Shown one piece after another: positions 8,118-18,170 of a DNA stretch of 64,000 nt. How positions within the stretch are numbered: position 1 is the stretch's first letter; each line of letters starts with the position of its first letter. The notes beneath the pieces were generated by a model. The model was not told the origin of the DNA. It made no database searches and was given only the letters and a program-made list of their open reading frames with translations. The DNA lies in assembly GCF_036248275.1 (NCBI RefSeq), contig NZ_CP109181.1, forward strand, positions 5,828,001 through 5,892,000, in the 5' to 3' direction. This DNA is from Streptomyces sp. NBC_01716 (lineage in GTDB: Bacteria > Actinomycetota > Actinomycetes > Streptomycetales > Streptomycetaceae). The translations under genes and the position numbers were made by a program.

Positions 8118-9719
8118 GTGGTGACCTTGGACGTACGGCCTCAGCTGATCGACGCACTTTCCGCGCTGCGCGACCGTGTCGCCGCCGTGCGTCTTCCACT
8201 CCCCCTCGACGGGACCCCGCGCGCCCGCCAGACCCGGGAGGAGCTGCTCGCACAGCTCGACGACTATCTGGTGCCACGGCTTCGGGACCCGGAGGCGCCG
8301 CTGCTCGCCGTGGTGGGGGGCTCGACCGGGGCCGGGAAGTCGACCCTCGTCAACTCCCTTGTGGGGCGCCGGGTCAGCGAAGCGGGTGTGCTGCGGCCGA
8401 CGACCCGTACCCCCGTGCTGGTGTGCCACCCCGACGACTGCCACTGGTTCGACGGCGTACGCGTCCTGCCGCAGCTGACACGTGTCTGGATGACGCAACA
8501 GGAGGAGGACGGCGCGGCCGGGGCCTGGAGCGGGGACGACGAGAACGCGCTGCGTATCGACACCTCCGTGGCGCTGCCCCGCGGCCTCGCGCTCCTGGAC
8601 GTGCCGGACATCGACTCGCTCGTCGTGCGGAACCGCGTTCTCGCCGCCGAGTTGATCTGCGCCGCCGACGTGTGGGTGATGGTGACCACCGCGTCCCGGT
8701 ACGCCGACGCGGTGCCCTGGCATCTGCTCCGTACGGCGAAGGAGTACGACGCCTCGCTCGTGACCGTCCTGGACCGGGTTCCGCACCAGGTGATTGACGA
8801 GGTGTCACGTCAGTACGCGGCGCTGCTCACCAAGGCGGGCCTCGGCGACGTACCCCGCTTCACCATCCCGGAACTGCCCGAGTCGGCCGGCGGCGGCAGC
8901 GGTCTGCTGCCCACCACGGCCGTCGCGCCGCTGCTCACCTGGCTGACGCACCGGGTGCGGGATCCGGCGGCGCGTCAGCAGGCCGTCGTCCGTACGGCGG
9001 CCGGTGTCATCGGCTCGCTCAACGTACGGATGCCCGAACTCGCGGGCGCCGTCGCGGCTCAGTACGCCGCCGCCGTACGCCTCACGGGCGCCGTCGAGGA
9101 GGCGTACGCGACAGAGCGCGAGCGGGTGCGCAAGCGGCTCAAGGCCGGGGCCGTGCTCGCGGGGGACGCGCGGACGCGCTGGCGCGGATACCCGAGGGAC
9201 AGCTCGGCGCGCGAGCTACTCGACTCGCTGGTCGAGAGCCTGGCCGCGCTCCTCCAGTGCGCCGTGGCCGCCGCCGACGAGCAGGTCACCGACGCGTGGC
9301 GGCGCGAGCCCGCCGCCGCGGCCGTCCTGACATCCGGGCCGGACCGGGAGGTGTCCGAGCGGATCGGGATGGCCGTACGGCGGTGGCGCCGGGTCCTGGA
9401 GGAGCTGGCCGAGGAGGAGGTACGGCTCCTCGAACGCAGCGCCGCGCCCGACCCCGAGACCGTCGCCGCGCTTCTGGGCGCCGTCCTCCTGGGCGGGCAC
9501 CGCACCCGGGTCGCGGGGGAGCGGCTCGCTGAGCGCATCGGGGCGCAGGGCGCGCTACGGCTGCGCGACAAGGGCGGTGACCTGGTGGCGACGTACATCG
9601 ACGACGTACTGCACGGAGAACGGGACAGGCGGCTGGCTCCCCTCGACGCGCTCGAAGTGGCGCCGGAGCCGCAGTCGGAACTCATCGCCGCGCTTTCCGT
9701 ACTGCAGAAGGAGATGTGA
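8118..9719 (+). CDS. dynA: Dynamin-like GTPase, first of the pair
   Basis: The 533-aa protein has a dynamin-type GTPase domain: G1 GGSTGAGKST (about 67-76), G3 DVPDID, and a G4 region TVLDRV that lacks the usual N/TKxD. Long charged helices follow, without an obvious membrane segment. In Streptomyces a pair of dynamins encoded together stabilises sporulation septa with FtsZ. The pair here, followed by an SSB paralogue, is that locus by context. The GTG at 8118 is chosen because the protein then begins VVTLDVRPQL, and the open frame upstream overlaps the promoter. Which of the two is called DynA rests on memory. Confidence 0.8.
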   Translation: MVTLDVRPQLIDALSALRDRVAAVRLPLPLDGTPRARQTREELLAQLDDYLVPRLRDPEAPLLAVVGGSTGAGKSTLVNSLVGRRVSEAGVLRPTTRTPVLVCHPDDCHWFDGVRVLPQLTRVWMTQQEEDGAAGAWSGDDENALRIDTSVALPRGLALLDVPDIDSLVVRNRVLAAELICAADVWVMVTTASRYADAVPWHLLRTAKEYDASLVTVLDRVPHQVIDEVSRQYAALLTKAGLGDVPRFTIPELPESAGGGSGLLPTTAVAPLLTWLTHRVRDPAARQQAVVRTAAGVIGSLNVRMPELAGAVAAQYAAAVRLTGAVEEAYATERERVRKRLKAGAVLAGDARTRWRGYPRDSSARELLDSLVESLAALLQCAVAAADEQVTDAWRREPAAAAVLTSGPDREVSERIGMAVRRWRRVLEELAEEEVRLLERSAAPDPETVAALLGAVLLGGHRTRVAGERLAERIGAQGALRLRDKGGDLVATYIDDVLHGERDRRLAPLDALEVAPEPQSELIAALSVLQKEM

Positions 9720-9724
9720 CCGAC

Positions 9725-11596
9725 ATGGCGGACGCGACGGACGTGACGACGCTGGCGGACGGGCCCGGCGAGACCGGTTCGGGGCGGACAGGTGCCCGGC
9801 CGGGAGAGGCCGGCGGGACCGGCGGGGCTGACGCGGGTGGCAGGGGCCGTGGTGCGGGCGGTACGGGCCGGCGCTGGAACGACGGGCTGATCGCCCGGCA
9901 CGCGGCCGGGCGCAAGGGCGCGGCCGGCGTGGCCGTCACCGTCGGCGTCGAGGGGATCGACGGGGAGGACGGAACGGCGGCGACCCCGGCCGATGCCCAC
10001 CAGCCCATCGGGGGCGCCTACGAAGGCCCGCTACGGGTACGGCTCGACGCCCTGCGCGAGTTGGTGGGGCTGTCCCGGACCCGAATCGAGGGAACCACGC
10101 TCGCCGAGGCCGGACGCGTGCTGGACGAGGCCTCCACGCGGCAGCGGCTCTCGTCGCGCCACACCGTCGTCGCCATCGCGGGCGCCACCGGCAGCGGGAA
10201 GTCGGCACTGTTCAACGCGCTGGCGGAGGTGCCGATCTCGGAGACGGGGCTGCGCAGGCCGACCACATCCGCGCCCATCGCCTGTGTCTGGTCCGAGGGC
10301 GCCGCCGGGCTGCTCGACCGGCTCGCCATCCCTGGGAGGCTGCGTCGCAGGCCCCTCGCGGGCGGCGACGGGGACGAGGAACTGCAGGGTCTCGTCCTGG
10401 TCGACCTGCCTGACCACGACTCCGCCGTCGTCGCGCACCGGGACCAGGTCGACCGCGTACTGGCGCTGGTCGACGCGGTCATCTGGGTCGTCGACCCGGA
10501 GAAGTACGCCGACGCCGCCCTCCACGAGCGCTACCTGCGACCGCTCGCCGGCCACGCGGAGATCACCTTCGTCGTCCTGAACCAGATCGACCGGCTGCCC
10601 GGGGAGGCCGCCGACCAGGTCCTGGACGATCTGCGCAGACTGCTGGACGAGGACGGCATGGCGCTCGGCGAGCACGGCGAGCCGGGCGCCACCGTGCTGC
10701 CGATCTCCGCGCTCACCGGGCAGGGCGTGGGCGAACTGCGCGAGCTGCTCGGCCGTTTCGTCCAGGAGCGGAACGCCGCCGCCCGGCGGCTGTCCGCCGA
10801 CGTGGACGCCGCCGCGTCGCGGCTGCGCTCGGTGTACGTCGCCGACGGACGCACGGGCCTCGGCGAACGCTCCCGCGAGGAGTTCGCCGAGCGGCTCGCG
10901 TGGGCGGTGGGCGCGGTGGCCACGGGCGAGGCGGCCGAGCGCGAGTGGCGCCGGAACGCGGGGCGCGCGTGCGGGACGCCGTGGCTGCGGCTGTGGCGCT
11001 GGTACGAGCGCACCCGGACGCCCGGCGGCGGCGTGCGGCGCGCCGAGGTGCTCGTGGAGGACGAACTCACCGCCAGGCAGCGGGTCGAGCAGGCTGTCCG
11101 TACGGTCTCGGAGGACGCGGCGGCCGGGCTGCCGAGGCCATGGGCCCAGGCGGTGCGCGAGGCGGCGGTACGCGGCGCCAGAGGGCTGCCGGAGGCGCTG
11201 GACGAGCTGGCCGTGTCGGCGGCGCCGCCGAGCGGGCGCCCCGCCCGTCCCGCCTGGTGGCCGGCCGCGGTGCTCGCGCAGGCGGCCATGACGCTGCTTC
11301 AGATCTACGGCGGGCTCTGGCTGGTCGGCCAGATCATCGGCGTGCTTCAGCCGGGCATCGTCCCGCCCGTGCTGGTGATGCTGGCCGGGATCGTCGGCGG
11401 GCCGCTGGTGGAGTGGGCGTGCGCGGCGGCGGCACGGGGCCCGGCGAGACGGTACGGGCAGGACGCCGAGCGGCGGCTGCGCGAGGCGGCGGCCGGGTGC
11501 GGGCGGGCGAAGGTGCTCGATCCGATCTCGGCGGAGCTGATGCGGTACCGGGAGGTGCGGGAGCAGTACTCGACGGTGTCCGGCGTGACGAGGTAG
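9725..11596 (+). CDS. dynB: Dynamin-like GTPase with C-terminal membrane segments
   Basis: This 623-aa partner has a Gly/Thr-rich disordered N-terminus and G1 GATGSGKSALFNALAE near residue 152-165. G3 is DLPDHDS and G4 is NQID. After a helical middle part, two hydrophobic segments at about 509-568 (VLAQAAMTLLQIYGGLWLVG and VPPVLVMLAGIVGG) anchor it in the membrane. AAGGAG at 9708-9713 is 11 bases before the ATG at 9725. An in-frame GTG at 9716 overlaps the dynA stop but lies too close to that site. Coupled translation with dynA fits two subunits of one assembly at the division site. Confidence 0.82.
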   Translation: MADATDVTTLADGPGETGSGRTGARPGEAGGTGGADAGGRGRGAGGTGRRWNDGLIARHAAGRKGAAGVAVTVGVEGIDGEDGTAATPADAHQPIGGAYEGPLRVRLDALRELVGLSRTRIEGTTLAEAGRVLDEASTRQRLSSRHTVVAIAGATGSGKSALFNALAEVPISETGLRRPTTSAPIACVWSEGAAGLLDRLAIPGRLRRRPLAGGDGDEELQGLVLVDLPDHDSAVVAHRDQVDRVLALVDAVIWVVDPEKYADAALHERYLRPLAGHAEITFVVLNQIDRLPGEAADQVLDDLRRLLDEDGMALGEHGEPGATVLPISALTGQGVGELRELLGRFVQERNAAARRLSADVDAAASRLRSVYVADGRTGLGERSREEFAERLAWAVGAVATGEAAEREWRRNAGRACGTPWLRLWRWYERTRTPGGGVRRAEVLVEDELTARQRVEQAVRTVSEDAAAGLPRPWAQAVREAAVRGARGLPEALDELAVSAAPPSGRPARPAWWPAAVLAQAAMTLLQIYGGLWLVGQIIGVLQPGIVPPVLVMLAGIVGGPLVEWACAAAARGPARRYGQDAERRLREAAAGCGRAKVLDPISAELMRYREVREQYSTVSGVTR

Positions 11597-11655
11597 CTCC
11601 CCCGGGGCCCGGCGCGGGGCGGCTGGAAGCGGAGGACCACGTACGGGTGGCGAAG

Positions 11656-11682
11656 TTATTCACAACTGGCGAGTAATCCACA
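11656..11682 (+). promoter_or_regulatory. Two DnaA-box-like 9-mers upstream of ssbB
   Basis: TTATTCACA (11656-11664) matches the general DnaA box TTATNCACA, and TAATCCACA (11674-11682) differs at one position. They face the same way, 18 bp apart, between dynB and the start of ssbB. Streptomyces boxes usually read TTGTCCACA, so the match is to the broad consensus. If real, DnaA could link this gene to replication. Motif evidence only. Confidence 0.35.
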
Positions 11683-11765
11683 GGCGTCGGCAGGATTTTC
11701 CCGTCCGGTCCAGCATGAAGTGGTCGGTCGACGGGACCGATGAGCCGGAGAAGTGGGGAGCCGTC

Positions 11766-12347
11766 ATGAACGACACCGTGGTGACGCTGGTGGGAAACGC
11801 GGCGACGGGGGTGGAATACCGGGAAACGCCGACGGGCGGGGTGGCGCGGTTCAGGTTCGCGGTGACTCCGCGCCGGTGGGACCGCCGGAATTCGGTCTGG
11901 ACGGACGGGAGTACGAGCTTCTACACCGTCTGCGCGTGGCGGAATCTCGGGGCGAATCTCACCGCGTCGGTCAATGTCGGTGATCCGCTGGTCGTGCACG
12001 GCAAGCTGCGCGTGCGGGACGAGGCGAAGGACGGGCAGCGCAGGACGTTCGTGGACATCGACGCGGTGTCGATCGGTCACGATCTGACATGGGGGACCTC
12101 GGCGTTCAAACGGGTGGCGCGGGCGAACCCGGCGCTGACGGAACGTCCGGCGGACGCCTCGGCAGCGACTTCAGCGGCGAATTCGGCAGCGGCTTCGCCC
12201 GCGAACGCCGTCTCGGGGAGCGGTGCCGGTACGGATGGGGACACGCGATCGGTCGGCAAACCGGTGCATACGCAACCGTGGCTGTCCGAACAGGACGGGC
12301 CGACGACGCGGGCCGGGGCGGTCGCGGTGTCGGCCGGGCCCCTCTGA
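11766..12347 (+). CDS. ssbB: Single-stranded DNA-binding protein, sporulation paralogue
   Basis: The 193-aa protein begins with an OB fold (MNDTVVTLVGNAATGVEYRE, FRFAVTPRRWDR, FYTVCAWRNLGANLTASVNVGDPLVVHGKLRVR), the standard SSB core over about 1-110. The tail is Ala/Ser-rich and ends in SAGPL. The acidic DDEIPF-type tip that recruits other replication proteins is missing. That and its place after dynA-dynB fit SsbB, the Streptomyces paralogue reported to act in chromosome segregation during sporulation, and not the essential SsbA. The ATG at 11766 follows GGGGAG; the frame is open upstream, but residues before this Met do not belong to the fold. Confidence 0.88.
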   Translation: MNDTVVTLVGNAATGVEYRETPTGGVARFRFAVTPRRWDRRNSVWTDGSTSFYTVCAWRNLGANLTASVNVGDPLVVHGKLRVRDEAKDGQRRTFVDIDAVSIGHDLTWGTSAFKRVARANPALTERPADASAATSAANSAAASPANAVSGSGAGTDGDTRSVGKPVHTQPWLSEQDGPTTRAGAVAVSAGPL

Positions 12348-12391
12348 CAGGGGAGTTGTAGAGATTTATCGATAGAGGAACAGGCTCGAAG

Positions 12392-12437
12392 GTACGCGCG
12401 ATAACGATTCCGATTCGGAACGGTTATCGGAACGTAC
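12392..12437. terminator. Large imperfect inverted repeat between ssbB and the surface-protein gene
   Basis: The left arm GTACG..CGATAAC..TTCCGA pairs with TCGGAA..GTTATCG..CGTAC on the right, giving about 18 paired bases with small internal loops over 46 nt. It starts 44 bp after the ssbB stop. It could end the dynA-dynB-ssbB transcript, or it could be an operator for the gene at 12563. It has no T-run, and its AT content is unusual for this DNA. Confidence 0.4.
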
Positions 12438-12562
12438 GAACGGGCACCGGCGCTCTCCGCCGTCCATAGGATTCCCGGGTACTCATGGGCACTTGAGTCT
12501 GCTGGCGAGGCAATCCCCCCACGCGTCTCACGCGGAGGACCTCGCACGGAGGGAAAAAATCT

Positions 12563-13987
12563 GTGTTGTCTGCGCTGTCTCAGTTCTTCGCTCCAACCGC
12601 TCGTAGGCGGGTCGCCGCCCGTCTGGCCGTCTCGGTCGTCGCCTCGGGCCTCGTCGTGGCCGGCTCCCTGGCCGGCGCGGGTGCGGCCGTGGCCGACGAC
12701 ACCCTCCAGCACCGCGGTGGCGCCACCGCCACGCTCGACGGCCTCATGACGTACGACAAGGCCGTGCTCCACTCGGACGGCCAGACGCACGAACTGCCCG
12801 CCGGGCTCTTCGAGATGACCGTGGACGGCGGCGGCAAGCTCAAGACGTACTGCATCGACATCCACAACCCCACCCAGGACCAGGCGAAGTACCTGGAGAC
12901 CCCCTGGGCCCAGACCTCGCTCGGCGCGAACAAGAACGCCGGGAAGATCCGCTGGATCCTGCAGAACTCCTACCCCCAGGTCGACGATCTCGCGGCTCTC
13001 GCCGAGAGCGCGGGCACCGGGCCGCTCACCGCGCAGACGGCCGCCGCCGGTACCCAGGTCGCCATCTGGCGTCACTCCGACAACGCGGACGTCGACGCGG
13101 TGGACCCGCAGGCCGAGAAGCTGGCGGACTGGCTGGAGCGGAGCGCCGACCACCTCGGTGAGCCCAAGGCCTCACTCACCCTGGAGCCCGGCGCGGTCTC
13201 CGGGCGGAGCGGCGAGCGTCTCGGGCCGGTCACCGTCCGTACCGACGCGGACAGTGTCGCGGTGTCCCCGCCGGCCGACGCCGCCGCCATGGGCATCAAG
13301 ATCACCGACAAGAACGGCAAGCCCGTCACCGAAGCGGCCGACGGCGCGCAGCTCTTCTTCGACATACCCGAGGACGCCGCCGACGGCACGGCAGCGTTGA
13401 GCGTGCAGACAGCCACATCGGTGCCGGTGGGCAGGGCGTTCGCCGGGGTCACCAAGAGCCAGACGCAGATCCTGGCCGGCTCCAGCGAGTCCACGGTCTC
13501 GGCCACGGCCACCGCCACCTGGGCCGCGAAGGGCGCGATGCCGGCGATATCCGCCGAGAAGAACTGCGCGAAGGGCGGCGTGGACGTCACGGCCGTCAAC
13601 AAGGGCGACGAGCCGTTCACCTTCACGCTCGCCGGTCAGGAGTACACGGTCGAGGCGGGCAAGTCCAGGATCGTCACCGTGCCCGTCGCCGAGGACCAGG
13701 CGTACGACTTCACGATCACCGGGCCCGGTGGCCTCGCCAAGAACTTCCAGGGCGTTCTCGACTGCCGGACCAGCGGGAACCCCGGTTCGCCGACCGACGG
13801 GACCACCACCCAGCTGGCGCCCGCGACGGCGGGCGGCACCGTCGGCACGGACGGGCTCGACCTCGCCGAGACGGGCGCCTCCAACGCCACCCCGGTGATC
13901 GCGGGCGTCGCGATCGGGCTGGTCGTGCTGGGCGGCGCGGCGGTCTTCTTCTTCCGTAAGAAGGACGACCCTTCCACCGAGGACTGA
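12563..13987 (+). CDS. Sortase-anchored surface protein with thioester (TQXA) domain
   Basis: The 474-aa protein has a signal peptide (about 1-44, Arg-rich start, ending AAVA). A thioester domain follows, with the cysteine in TYCIDIHNPTQ (C97) and the glutamine in GTQVAIWRHS (Q165). In known members these join into an internal Cys-Gln thioester that can bind host or surface amines covalently. Two beta-rich regions follow, then a Gly/Thr linker, LAETG, a hydrophobic span (VIAGVAIGLVVLGGAAVFFF) and RKK. LAxTG is the class-E sortase signal of Streptomyces. The GTG start has GGAGGG 9 bases upstream. It probably coats the cell wall or aerial hyphae; its partner is unknown. Confidence 0.88.
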   Translation: MLSALSQFFAPTARRRVAARLAVSVVASGLVVAGSLAGAGAAVADDTLQHRGGATATLDGLMTYDKAVLHSDGQTHELPAGLFEMTVDGGGKLKTYCIDIHNPTQDQAKYLETPWAQTSLGANKNAGKIRWILQNSYPQVDDLAALAESAGTGPLTAQTAAAGTQVAIWRHSDNADVDAVDPQAEKLADWLERSADHLGEPKASLTLEPGAVSGRSGERLGPVTVRTDADSVAVSPPADAAAMGIKITDKNGKPVTEAADGAQLFFDIPEDAADGTAALSVQTATSVPVGRAFAGVTKSQTQILAGSSESTVSATATATWAAKGAMPAISAEKNCAKGGVDVTAVNKGDEPFTFTLAGQEYTVEAGKSRIVTVPVAEDQAYDFTITGPGGLAKNFQGVLDCRTSGNPGSPTDGTTTQLAPATAGGTVGTDGLDLAETGASNATPVIAGVAIGLVVLGGAAVFFFRKKDDPSTED

Positions 13988-14267
13988 CCCGCCCGGGGAA
14001 TCGCACGCCCCACCCACCGGGTCAGCACCGACCGGTCAGGCACCGGCCGCCACTGACTGCGGCTCCGACGCGCAGACGAATCCGGTCGCGCGCCGGGGCC
14101 GCGTGCGGACCGGCACGCGTGCCCGCGAGGCCCGCGGGCCGGGACGGTGTGTCCGAGGCCTGGACTATCGGTTTCTCCCCAGGGAGGGACGTGCGGCAAG
14201 ATGGCTCTATCTGCCCTCACGCGGCGGAGCCGCACATTGGCCCTTCTCGATTGCCGGACGGTTTCTC

Positions 14268-15932
<1,665 letters not shown>

Positions 15933-15933
15933 C

Positions 15934-16359
15934 ATGGCCCGCCACCACTACAGCTGCCCCATGCGCTGGTCGGACATGGACGCCTTCGGGCACGTCAACA
16001 ACGTCGTGTTCATCCGCTATCTGGAGGAAGCGCGTATCGACTTCATGTTCCGGCTGGCGCCGGGGGAGGGTTCGCCGTCCTTCGCGGGCGGGTCCGTCGT
16101 GGCCCGGCACGAGATCGACTACAAACTGCCGCTGGTCCACCGGCACGAGCCGGTGACCGTCGAGTTGTGGGTGACGAAGATCGGCGCGGCGACGCTCACG
16201 ATCGCGTACGAGATCAAGGACGAGGACCAGGTGTACGTACGGGCCTCGACGGTCGTCGTGCCGTACGACCTTGAGGCGGGCAGGCCGCGGCGGATCACGG
16301 CCGAGGAGAAGTCCTTCCTGGTGAAGTACCTGGACGACGCGGAGGCACTCGCGGCATGA
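15934..16359 (+). CDS. Hotdog-fold acyl-CoA thioesterase (4HBT family)
   Basis: The 141-aa protein has the 4-hydroxybenzoyl-CoA thioesterase signature RWSDMDAFGHVNNVVFIRYLEEAR, with the catalytic Asp in DMDAFGHVNN near residue 17. The rest fits a single hotdog fold (VVARHEIDYKLPLVHRHEPV). Such enzymes hydrolyse acyl-CoA thioesters; the acyl group cannot be read from the sequence. It starts one base after the ettA stop and overlaps the next gene by four bases (ATGA), so the three are co-transcribed. Confidence 0.88.
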   Translation: MARHHYSCPMRWSDMDAFGHVNNVVFIRYLEEARIDFMFRLAPGEGSPSFAGGSVVARHEIDYKLPLVHRHEPVTVELWVTKIGAATLTIAYEIKDEDQVYVRASTVVVPYDLEAGRPRRITAEEKSFLVKYLDDAEALAA

Positions 16360-17048
16360 CGGCGACGACCGTGCGGGCGCTGCGGCTCGCCGACACGGCG
16401 GAGGCGGCCGATCTGGCCGCCTTCCTCGGCCGGCTGATCCGCTACGACCGGGCCGCCGCGGTACGCCTCCAGGTGGGCGCCGGAGCGGTGGCGGTGTTCG
16501 GGCGGCCGCCGGCGCTGGAGGTCCTCGCGATCCGTACGGCGCGGTTGCGTGAGGAGGCGGCGGAGGTGCGGCTCGACGTCACCGTGTCCGCCGGTGAACT
16601 CCTCGAATCCATCGACGAGTTGACGGGCACCTTCGCACTGCCCGCCGCCGTCACCGGGCCGCCGTGGACCGGGGTGCTGCCACCGCGCGGCGGCTGGCAG
16701 CGGGTGCCCGGCCTGCCGGGACCCGCCGCGCTGCGCGAGGCGGTCGCGGCGGCGGTCGCCGAATTCCGCACGCGCGACGAGGCGTTGCCCGCGGCGCACC
16801 GGGACCGCGCCGAACGGGACAGGATCGGCCGCGAGATCTGGTCCCGAACGGTCGAGGACACGGGCCTGCCGCTGCGCGCCGTACACGCCGCGCAGTCGGT
16901 GGGCTTCCTGCGCCCGATGCCCGAGAGCGCCCCGGTGGCGCTGCTACGGGCCGCCGGCTGGCTGCGCCTGCGGACGCCGTACGGCTCCATCGCCGTACGG
17001 GAGACGGGCACCGGCGGCATCGGCGCTCTGAGCGTCACCCCGACCTGA
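16356..17048 (+). CDS. Unrecognised actinobacterial protein
   Basis: The 230-aa protein is rich in Ala, Arg and Leu and has no signal peptide, membrane segment or motif that I recognise. The N-terminal part (about 1-80) alternates helix and strand; the C-terminal part is largely helical with many Arg/Glu. It overlaps the thioesterase gene by ATGA and ends the ettA operon. Tight coupling to a thioesterase suggests a shared context, but no function can be named. Confidence 0.7.
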   Translation: MTATTVRALRLADTAEAADLAAFLGRLIRYDRAAAVRLQVGAGAVAVFGRPPALEVLAIRTARLREEAAEVRLDVTVSAGELLESIDELTGTFALPAAVTGPPWTGVLPPRGGWQRVPGLPGPAALREAVAAAVAEFRTRDEALPAAHRDRAERDRIGREIWSRTVEDTGLPLRAVHAAQSVGFLRPMPESAPVALLRAAGWLRLRTPYGSIAVRETGTGGIGALSVTPT

Positions 17049-17060
17049 GCGCGCCGGGGG

Positions 17061-17082
17061 CCTGAGGGACGGGGACCTCAGG
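17061..17082. terminator. Hairpin between convergent genes
   Basis: CCTGAGG and CCTCAGG form a perfect 7-bp stem around 8 nt. They lie 12 bp after the stop of the plus-strand operon and 27 bp before the end of the minus-strand ABC operon. This is a plausible two-way terminator, but it has no T-run. Confidence 0.4.
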
Positions 17083-17108
17083 GACGGGGCGTCCGAAGAG
17101 GGCCCGGG

Positions 17109-18166
<1,058 letters not shown>

Positions 18167-18170
<4 letters not shown>

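Noticed and set aside
9716..9724. GTG overlapping the dynA stop as the dynB start
   Set aside because: The AAGGAG site is only two bases upstream of it; the ATG nine bases further has proper spacing.
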